In this document: positions 50,489-57,392 of the stretch, piece by piece
Layout: the number at the start of each line of letters is the position of its first letter
Position numbering within the stretch: position 1 is the stretch's first letter
Assembly (NCBI GenBank): GCA_965651695.1
Contig: CBFGTI010000007.1
Coordinates: 1-64,000, forward strand
Origin: Imperialibacter sp965651695
GTDB taxonomy: Bacteria; Bacteroidota; Bacteroidia; Cytophagales; Cyclobacteriaceae
Length of the DNA: 64,000 bases
Direction of reading: 5' to 3'
The notes under the pieces: generated by a model
The model's input: only the letters and a program-made list of their open reading frames with translations
What the model was told of the DNA's origin: nothing
The model's database searches: none
Made by a program: the position numbers and the translations under genes

Positions 50489-50495
50489 TCTGTTT

Positions 50496-50525
50496 AAGGC
50501 AAGTTCCGCTGCAGGGGCTTGCCTT
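50496..50525 (+). terminator. Hairpin after creD
   Basis: AAGGCAAG and CTTGCCTT form an 8-bp perfect stem with a 14-base loop, 8 bp after the creD stop; the T-tract is weak (ACACTTTCGTTTCGTTTT). Confidence 0.55.
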
Positions 50526-50586
50526 ACACTTTCGTTTCGTTTTAAATCGTTGGCCGGCCACCTGTGCCCCATATCATAAACTACCG

Positions 50587-50985
50587 ATGCGCTATATCCC
50601 TTCTGCCGTTTTCTTCCTGTTTATTGGCTGGATCACATTCGAAGCAAACCTCGACCAATACAATACCTTCATCAGGTGGGGAAGAGAGATACCGAATGGC
50701 GACAAAATCGGCCATTTTCTAATTTATGGGATCATGGCGTTCTTGCTGAACTTCTCACTCCGTTTCAGCAAACTCTCCGCCGGAGGCATCCGGTTATATT
50801 TGGGCTCGCTAGTAGTGCTGGCCTACGCAATCGGCGAGGAATTCACCCAGCTTGCATTCGAGAGCCGGACTTTCGACTACGCCGATATGTATTCCGATTT
50901 CTTTGGCATCATCTTTTTTTCTTTCCTTTCCTATGTTGTCGAAATCTTATTCAAAGGGAAAACCTTTGAAATTGGGAAGGGCTAA
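50587..50985 (+). CDS. VanZ-like family protein
   Basis: A 132-residue membrane protein with the VanZ pattern: GDKIGHFLIYGIMAFLLNF (D-K-x-x-H-F-x-x-Y), AYAIGEEFTQLAFESRTFDYADMYSDFFGI (E-x-x-Q-x-F-x-x-x-R-x-x-x-x-x-D-x-x-x-N/D-x-x-G) and four helices. Outside the vancomycin cluster these proteins have no established role. It ends 13 bp from where the convergent antiporter reading frame would naturally end. Confidence 0.87.
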   Translation: MRYIPSAVFFLFIGWITFEANLDQYNTFIRWGREIPNGDKIGHFLIYGIMAFLLNFSLRFSKLSAGGIRLYLGSLVVLAYAIGEEFTQLAFESRTFDYADMYSDFFGIIFFSFLSYVVEILFKGKTFEIGKG

Positions 50986-51151
50986 TGTTAAACGAACTTC
51001 AATACAGCCTGGATTTCACCAAAAAAGCAGCAATGCCGTGCATAACCACCGAAATCAGCACTAAAAAACAGGTGGTAGCCCACAGCTCTTCCTTTTGCGC
51101 GAATTCCGCTTCTTGCAGCGCAAAGGCGAGGTAAAAGAAAGAACCCAATCC

Positions 51152-52216
51152 CTAGATGCCCATAAAGCTGATGAGCCATTTTTCGCGCCCCGGCAGTGCG
51201 GCGCGGGCCACGGCCAGATAAGCGGTAAGCGGCCGTATAACCAGCAGAAAACCAAGCGACAAAAAGATGCCGCGCCAACTCAGGTGTTCAAAAAAAGTAG
51301 TGACCACGTATCCGCCTAAAAGAACCAGGATGATGGCGAGAAAGTATTTTTCTACCTGATCGACCAGCTGGTGCATTTGCTTGTGAAATGCATGCCCTCT
51401 GTCGAACTGCCTTATAGAAAGGCCCGCCACAAATGCGGCTATAAAACCATAGCCTTTCAGCACCTCGGTAATGCCATATATGAACAGGCAGGCAGCAATT
51501 ATAAGCAAACTCTGTTTCAACTCGCTGGAGGTTACCCTTTCGAAATGCCTTAAAAAAACGGTAGCAAAAATCCACCCTCCTACGTATCCTGTGAGGCCAC
51601 CAACCGCTATTCTGTACAGCAGGTCTCTCAAAGCCCACTCGCCAACCCATTCGGGGTGTATGCCGCCATACAGGGCGGCCATCACCGCAAACCAGGTAAA
51701 TGGGAATGCCATGCCATCGTTCAATCCAGCTTCCGCAGTCAGAATAAACCGCACATTGTGTTCTTCAGCCTCGGTTTCATCGAATTCAACCTGCACATCG
51801 TCGGCCAGCACCGGATCGGTAGGGGCAAAAACCGCCGCCATTAATAACGCTGTGCTGGAGGCCATGCCGAGCATCCACCCAAAAAAAGCCATCAAAACAA
51901 TGCTGAGAAGCATGGTGAACGTAACAAGCAGAATCGGCGCCTTGTAGTTTTTAAAAGTGGCCCGCCGGTCAATCTTAAGTCCGGTGGCAATAAGGCTGAT
52001 TATTACTGCGAGCTCAAGCAGCCGAAGGGCTACCCCTTTGTGCATGAGCGGATCGGCCTTGGGCAGCCCGTTTATTGGTAGCAAATAAAGCACAACACCA
52101 AAAGCGAGTGCCAGCATTGGCTGTGTAACAAACCGGTTTTGAGAAAATGTGGCAACCCAGGGCATAAACAGCCCCAGTACACCTATCACAATGATGACAA
52201 CCGTGAACGAATTCAT
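51152..52216 (-). CDS. NhaP-type Na+/H+ antiporter, cut by an in-frame amber codon
   Basis: A cation:proton antiporter (CPA1/NhaP type) with about 11 helices. Family motifs include LLMAAVFAPTDPVLADDVQ (ion-binding region with P-T-D-P), ILTAEAGLNDGMAFPFTWF (core E-x-x-x-N-D) and FIAAFVAGLSIRQFDRGHAF. The product stops after FMGI at TAG 51152-51154. The same frame continues past it for 50 codons (GLGSFFYLAFALQEAEFA...LWATTCFLVLISVVMHGIAAFLVKSRLY, stop 50999-51001), which is clearly the normal last helix pair of the family. So the full gene is 50999-52216, and the last two helices are lost unless the codon is read through or is a sequencing error. Confidence 0.87.
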   Translation of the reverse strand: MNSFTVVIIVIGVLGLFMPWVATFSQNRFVTQPMLALAFGVVLYLLPINGLPKADPLMHKGVALRLLELAVIISLIATGLKIDRRATFKNYKAPILLVTFTMLLSIVLMAFFGWMLGMASSTALLMAAVFAPTDPVLADDVQVEFDETEAEEHNVRFILTAEAGLNDGMAFPFTWFAVMAALYGGIHPEWVGEWALRDLLYRIAVGGLTGYVGGWIFATVFLRHFERVTSSELKQSLLIIAACLFIYGITEVLKGYGFIAAFVAGLSIRQFDRGHAFHKQMHQLVDQVEKYFLAIILVLLGGYVVTTFFEHLSWRGIFLSLGFLLVIRPLTAYLAVARAALPGREKWLISFMGI

Positions 52217-52304
52217 GCGAGGGCTTAAAGACGAGCAGCCGGCCGTTGTTTGGCGTCGTGCGATCTATTAACGCCCATGCCGCAATGATTCATACGCCAT
52301 CGAA

Positions 52305-52334
52305 CAAAAAAGGACTGGATACTGCTCAGTCCTT
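52305..52334 (-). terminator. Terminator of katE
   Basis: AAGGACTG/CAGTCCTT stem (52310-52334) with a 9-base loop; on the minus strand it is followed by TTTTTG. It lies 21 bp past the katE stop. Confidence 0.8.
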
Positions 52335-52354
52335 CCGCGGCTAAGGCCCCTCGT

Positions 52355-54544
52355 TTATGCCGGCACCATCGCCTTGTGTTCTTCACGAGCCCAATGGCGG
52401 TGCGCTGTTATGGCATTTTTGAACTGCTCTGCAAGCTCATCGAGCCGGTCGCCACGGGTGGTTACCACTCCCATGTGTTCCAGCACGTCCTCTCCATCCG
52501 ACGCTAAATCGACGCCCTCTATGCCGGAAAGCTGAAATAGCTCCACAGCTTCTCCCGTAGCGGCGATGGGCTTGCAGTGTTTGTAAGCTTCGTTGATGAA
52601 ATGAATGACATCGCCTTGCTTTTTCATCGCTTCCACACTTTTTCGGCCGCCGGGGATGAAGATGGCATCGTACATTACCGAAGCCGTGGTAACATGGCTT
52701 TTGTCTGTCTCAAATTCCTCACCGCCTGCGCTTTGAATCATGCCATGAAACCGGGAGACAATCTCTGCCATGGCACCGTTTTCAGTTAGCATGTTTTTCA
52801 CGCTCATCACCGCCTGGTGGTCAAAACCATGATCTACCATAATGGCAACCTTTCGGCCTTTTATCGACTTGCCCCGGAGGTTCTCCTGGCTTAGTGCCGG
52901 CGAACGGTCTACGCTACGTTTTGCTTCGGCTCTGGGCAGCGCATCTTTGGCAACCACTTTTATTCTCGACTCATCGGTCGGTTCCTCCACCCCAATGCCC
53001 ATGGCTATATCAGCAGCCAGCTGGCGGTCGATGTTGGCTACCATATACACCATGCGCTGGCGAATTTCTTTGTTTTCCACTTTCCCCAGTTCGAAGTGAA
53101 AAGCATCCAGTATGTGCTTTTTCTCCGGCTCCGACATGCTGTCGTAAAACAGCTTTGCCTGACTGAAGTAGTCTTTGAAGCTATCGCTGCGTTCTCTCAC
53201 CTTGTGACCTTCCACTTTTTCCATGTGGTGCTTAAATCCGCCCATGTCGGTTGAGGCTGTCATGGGGCAGCCGCCCCTGGTGCTGTTGGGGAAATAGTTG
53301 GCACGGCCACGGTTGATAGTTTGTCGCATAAAGCCGTCACGCTGGTTATTGTGTACTTCGGCTACCGGCCTGTTGATCGGAATTTCGTTGAAGTTAGGCC
53401 CCCCAAGCCGTGTGAGCTGGGTGTCGATGTACGAAAATAAGCGGCCCTGCAGCAGGGGGTCGTTGGTGAAATCGATGCCCGGAATAATGTGCCCTGGGTG
53501 AAATGCCACCTGTTCTGTTTCGGCAAAAAAGTTGTCGGGATTACGGTTCAGCACCATGCGGCCGATTTTTCTCACCGGCACCAACTCTTCGGGGATAATT
53601 TTAGTGGGATCGAGCAGATCGAAATCGAAGTCGAACTCCTCCTCTTCTTCAACCACCTGCACGCCCAATTCGTATTCGGGGTAGTTGCCGCTTTCTATGG
53701 CGTTCCACAGGTCACGCCGGTTGTAGTCCGGGTCTTTGCCGGCAATTTTCTGGGTTTCGTCCCATACCAGCGAATGAACACCGTTAAGCGGTTTCCAGTG
53801 AAATTTTACGAACCTGGCTTTGCCTTCAGCATTTATAAACCTGAAGGTGTGCACGCCAAAGCCTTCCATCATGGCATAACTGCGTGGCAGTGCCCTGTCG
53901 GAAAGCACCCACATGATCATGTGCATGGATTCGGGCATCAGGGAAATAAAGTCCCAGAAGTTGTCGTGGGCGGCAGAAGCCTGAGGCATTTCGTTGTGGG
54001 GTTCGGGTTTTATGGAGTGCACCAGGTCGGGGAATTTGATGCCGTCCTGAATGAAGAAAACCGGCATGTTGTTGCCAACGAGGTCCCAGTTGCCGTCTTC
54101 AGTATAAAATTTTGTTGCGAATCCACGCACGTCCCGCACGGTGTCGGCCGATCCGCGGAAGCCCACCACCGTTGAAAACCTGACAAAAACCGGTGTTTTC
54201 TTCGCCGGATCCTGGAATACTTTGGCTTTGGTAAGATCGGCCAGGGGTTCATACACCTGAAAGTAACCATGCGCCGCCGAACCTCTGGCATGAACCACCC
54301 GCTCGGGTATCCGTTCGTGGTCGAAATGGGTCATTTTTTCACGGAAATGAAAGTCTTCCATGATGGTGGGGCCTCGTTTTCCGGCCTTAAGGGAGTCGTC
54401 GGTATGGTTGATTTTTACACCCGTGTTGGTGGTGAGGTATTTGCCATCGGAGTTTTCCTTGTGCCGCTGCAGATTTTCCGTTTTTGCATTCTCCTTTTGC
54501 CCGTTACCCGAGGGCATGCCCTTGTTCTTATTTTCTGTTGCCAT
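52355..54544 (-). CDS. katE: Large-subunit catalase with DJ-1/PfpI-like C-terminal domain
   Basis: A 729-residue HPII-type catalase. Catalase core: RIPERVVHARGSAAHGYF (distal His), FVRFSTVVGFRGSADTVRDVRGFATKFYTEDGNWDLVGNNMPVFFIQD (distal Asn in GNN) and GRLFSYIDTQLTRLGG (proximal heme-ligand Tyr). A C-terminal flavodoxin/PfpI-like domain (about 575-729; GRKVAIMVDHGFDHQAVMSVKNMLTENGAMAEIVS...FIPGG) marks the large-subunit class. It destroys H2O2. I start at ATG 54542-54544 (MATENKNKG), giving the usual charged head; 22 further codons upstream are open but non-conserved. Confidence 0.96.
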   Translation of the reverse strand: MATENKNKGMPSGNGQKENAKTENLQRHKENSDGKYLTTNTGVKINHTDDSLKAGKRGPTIMEDFHFREKMTHFDHERIPERVVHARGSAAHGYFQVYEPLADLTKAKVFQDPAKKTPVFVRFSTVVGFRGSADTVRDVRGFATKFYTEDGNWDLVGNNMPVFFIQDGIKFPDLVHSIKPEPHNEMPQASAAHDNFWDFISLMPESMHMIMWVLSDRALPRSYAMMEGFGVHTFRFINAEGKARFVKFHWKPLNGVHSLVWDETQKIAGKDPDYNRRDLWNAIESGNYPEYELGVQVVEEEEEFDFDFDLLDPTKIIPEELVPVRKIGRMVLNRNPDNFFAETEQVAFHPGHIIPGIDFTNDPLLQGRLFSYIDTQLTRLGGPNFNEIPINRPVAEVHNNQRDGFMRQTINRGRANYFPNSTRGGCPMTASTDMGGFKHHMEKVEGHKVRERSDSFKDYFSQAKLFYDSMSEPEKKHILDAFHFELGKVENKEIRQRMVYMVANIDRQLAADIAMGIGVEEPTDESRIKVVAKDALPRAEAKRSVDRSPALSQENLRGKSIKGRKVAIMVDHGFDHQAVMSVKNMLTENGAMAEIVSRFHGMIQSAGGEEFETDKSHVTTASVMYDAIFIPGGRKSVEAMKKQGDVIHFINEAYKHCKPIAATGEAVELFQLSGIEGVDLASDGEDVLEHMGVVTTRGDRLDELAEQFKNAITAHRHWAREEHKAMVPA

Positions 54545-54747
54545 AACCAGTGAAGTTTGTAATGAAAGATGAATGAAGTCTAAAAAAGGGTCAAACACCC
54601 TGCCATGCATGGTTTTGAGCAGTAATGAGTTAACAACCCCGTTTACCGCCTGTGCGGGGGCGATAAATCCACCGGGTTAGTGAAGCATTTTTGGTCGAAT
54701 CTCTACAGTCGGTGAAGAAATTTCACAGTTTTTGAGGGATTGGCCGC

Positions 54748-55338
54748 TTAGCCGTCGTCCCCGTTCTCGTCGCCTTTATCCTTACCCTTGCCTTTGTCTT
54801 TCCCCTTGTTCTTTATCAGGTCGGTTATTATGTCAATGATGTCGTCGCTGTCATCGTCTTCCTCTTCGTCGTCATCGCCCTCATCACCATTTTCATTGCC
54901 GTGGCCATCCTCATCCCCCTGGTCATCGTCATCGTCATCGTCCGACGCACCATCATCGTCAGGGCCGTCCTCATCGTCGGAGTTGCTGTCAGAGTCTCCG
55001 CTATCTTCTCCACCAGAGCCCTCACCACTGTCTTCCGAGCCATCGTCTTCGTTGCCTTCGCTGTCGCCGTCATTGCCCGCATCTTCACTGCCCTCCCCGG
55101 CGCCATCGCCACTCTGCTCATCACCATCGGCTCCGTCCACCGTGTCCTCGTCTGCGTCAGCGCCGTTTTCATCTCCTTCAGCCCCCTCCTCATTTTCTTC
55201 ACAGTTGGCCTTTCCTTCGCAGGGCTCAAAAGTGGGAGGGAGTTTATATTTCTTCGAAGGTAAAATCTCTTCTTCATCACAACCTGTAAGGATGGCGACG
55301 GAAAAAATAAGAAGAACAATCTTTCTCAGGATCTTCAT
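54748..55338 (-). CDS. Hyperacidic lipoprotein, YKLPPTFxPCE family, copy 1
   Basis: A 196-residue lipoprotein: signal MKILRKIVLLIFSVAILTGC with lipid Cys20. The head DEEEILPSKKYKLPPTFEPCE (C40; second Cys C46) is shared with the next two genes. Residues 47-165 are an almost pure Glu/Asp/Gly/Ser tract with no regular repeat. The end (about 166-196) has a short hydrophobic helix (DIIDIITDLI) and then a Lys/Gly-rich tail (KNKGKDKGKGKDKG). It is anchored to a membrane by lipid with a highly charged disordered extension. I do not know this family; polyanion or calcium binding at the surface is a guess. A terminator separates it from copy 2. Confidence 0.75.
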   Translation of the reverse strand: MKILRKIVLLIFSVAILTGCDEEEILPSKKYKLPPTFEPCEGKANCEENEEGAEGDENGADADEDTVDGADGDEQSGDGAGEGSEDAGNDGDSEGNEDDGSEDSGEGSGGEDSGDSDSNSDDEDGPDDDGASDDDDDDDQGDEDGHGNENGDEGDDDEEEDDDSDDIIDIITDLIKNKGKDKGKGKDKGDENGDDG

Positions 55339-55399
55339 ACACGTTGATGTTGAGTTTTTCAATTGATGCCAACGCAGCGGTTTTTAACAGCGTGTGTAC

Positions 55400-55430
55400 A
55401 AAAAAAGAGCCTCTGTTATTCCAAAGGCTC
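55400..55430 (-). terminator. Terminator after acidic lipoprotein copy 2
   Basis: GAGCCT/AGGCTC stem with a 12-base loop (55407-55430); on the minus strand seven T residues follow (55400-55406). It lies between copies 2 and 1, so copy 1 probably has its own promoter or depends on readthrough. Confidence 0.8.
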
Positions 55431-55507
55431 CTGCATAATGTGAATGTAAGTTTTCCTGGATGCGGTAATCGGGTTGGCCGGTTGGCTACCGGGCTCCGGT
55501 ATATGCT

Positions 55508-56296
55508 CTAGCCACGGCCCTTTCCTTTGCCGCCATGGCCTTTACCGTCTTTTTTGCCCTTGCCTTTACCACCGTCCTTTCGTTTATCTTTTTTGTCCTT
55601 CCCTCCTTTTCCCTTGTTGCCCGAACCCTTGTCCCCGGCATCCTTGTCTCCATCAACTGCCTCGTCGTTATCATCATCATCCTGCTCCGACTGCCCGTCT
55701 TCATAGCCTTCGTCGTCTTCGTCTTCACCTTCCTCATCATTTTCTTCCGAAGTATCGTCACCGGCGTCAGCTTCCTCGTCGTCCGTTTCATTTCCAGCGT
55801 TTTCCCCGCCCGCATCGCTGTCGTCAGAAGTGTCCTGTCCATCCCCATCGCCGGGATCTTCCTCGTCTTCGCCGGGATCTTCCTCGTCTTCGCCGGCATT
55901 TTCTCCGGAAGAGTCGCCTCCATCATCGCCCGACTCCTCACCTGCCCCATCGGCGTCCTCATCATTTTCACCCTCCTCAGTGCCTTCATCCTCCGGGTTG
56001 TCGCTGCTATCTTCACCATCACTTTCGTCACCAGTATCGTCAGCATCTTCATCACTGCCATCATCTGCCGTATCGTCGGCAGGCAGGTCGTCAGAAGGTT
56101 CGTCCTCCCCGCCATCTTCTTCTTCATCAGTGTCCTCTTCTTCCCTTCCGCAGTCGGTTTCACTATTGTCCTCACAAGGGGTAAACGTCGGGGGCAGTTT
56201 GTAACGCTTCGAAGGCAAAACTTCATCTTCGCCAGTACAGGCTGGTATGAACAGAAAAATAAACAGCAAAAGCACGATAGTTCTTAAACCTTCCAT
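55508..56296 (-). CDS. Hyperacidic lipoprotein, YKLPPTFxPCE family, copy 2
   Basis: A 262-residue lipoprotein: signal MEGLRTIVLLLFIFLFIPAC (Cys20), then TGEDEVLPSKRYKLPPTFTPCE (C41, second Cys C49), closely matching copy 1. Residues 50-220 are a Glu/Asp/Gly/Ser tract (blocks such as EDEEDPGEDEEDPGDGDG). The last ~40 residues switch to a strongly basic Lys/Gly tail (GNKGKGGKDKKDKRKDGGKGKGKKDGKGHGGKGKGRG). I start at ATG 56294-56296, which gives the lipoprotein signal; the frame is open for 375 further codons upstream only because it crosses the repeats of the previous gene out of frame. It lies 40 bp after copy 3. Confidence 0.75.
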   Translation of the reverse strand: MEGLRTIVLLLFIFLFIPACTGEDEVLPSKRYKLPPTFTPCEDNSETDCGREEEDTDEEEDGGEDEPSDDLPADDTADDGSDEDADDTGDESDGEDSSDNPEDEGTEEGENDEDADGAGEESGDDGGDSSGENAGEDEEDPGEDEEDPGDGDGQDTSDDSDAGGENAGNETDDEEADAGDDTSEENDEEGEDEDDEGYEDGQSEQDDDDNDEAVDGDKDAGDKGSGNKGKGGKDKKDKRKDGGKGKGKKDGKGHGGKGKGRG

Positions 56297-56336
56297 AGCC
56301 TGCCTCAGCCACCCGCCTTGCACTCGGGCAAAACAT

Positions 56337-57392
56337 CTAATCGTCGTCATCATCTCCGCCTGTCGTGTCTGCACCATCCCCGGTTCCTGTGTCGCCGCCT
56401 GTTCCGCTATCGTCTCCGCCCGTTGAGCCGTCATCGCCGCCTGTTGAGCCACCGTCATCCCCAGTTCCTGTGTCACCACCTGTTCCGCTATCGTCTCCGC
56501 CCGTTGAGCCGCCATCATCCCCTGTTCCGGTATCTCCACTTGTTGAGCCACCATCGTCCCCACCTGTTGATCCGTCATCACCGCCTGTTCCGGTATCTCC
56601 ACCTGTTGAGCCACCGTCATCCCCGGTTCCTGTGTCACCACCTGTCGACCCGTCATCGCCTCCTGTTGAGCCGTCATCGCCTCCTGTTCCGGTATCTCCG
56701 CCTGTTGAGCCACCATCGTCCCCACCTGTTGATCCGCCGTCATCCCCAGTTCCTGTGTCACCACCTGTTCCGCTATCGTCTCCGCCCGTTGAGCCGCCAT
56801 CATCGCCTGTTCCGGTATCGCCGCCTGTTGACCCGCCATCATCGCCTGTTCCGGTATCGCCGCCTGTTGAACCGCCGTCATCTCCAGTTCCGGTATCTCC
56901 ATCTGTTGAGCCGCCATCGTCACCGCCCGTTGAGCCGCCGTCATCCCCAGTTCCGGTATCACCACCGGTGTCGCCGGTTCCGGTATCTCCGCCTGTTGAA
57001 CCGCCATCATCGCCTGTTCCGGCATCACCACCCGTGTCACCGGTTCCTGTGTCGCCTGTTCCGGTATCACCACCTGTTGAACCGCCGTCACCCCCCGTTC
57101 CTGTGTCACCACCTGCCGACCCGTCATCTCCGCCCGTTGAACCGTCATCGCTTCCTGTTCCGGTATCTCCGCCTGTCGATCCGCCGTCATCTCCGGTTCC
57201 GGTATCACCACCGGTGTCGCCTGTTCCGGTATCACCACCTGTTGAACCGCCATCATCTCCGGTTCCGGTATCTCCATCTGTTGAGCCGCCATCGTCACCG
57301 CCCGTTGGGCCGCCGTCATCCCCAGTTCCGGTATCTCCGCCTGTTGAGCCACCGTCATCTCCGCCTGTTGAGCCGTCATCTCCACCGGTTGA
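56337..57392. repeat. Coding minisatellite, Gly/Thr/Ser/Asp section
   Basis: About 1.05 kb of tandem degenerate units of mainly 33-51 bp, for example blocks combining CCGCCTGTTGAGCC, GTCATCCCCAGTTCC and TGTGTCACCACC. Every unit keeps the reading frame of the lipoprotein gene. Stops are absent over long distances in other frames on both strands because of base composition. Confidence 0.85.

Noticed and set aside
50988..51278. Separate 96-codon gene on the minus strand beside the antiporter
   Set aside because: A different frame crossing the antiporter end; the antiporter frame itself explains this segment through its last helices.
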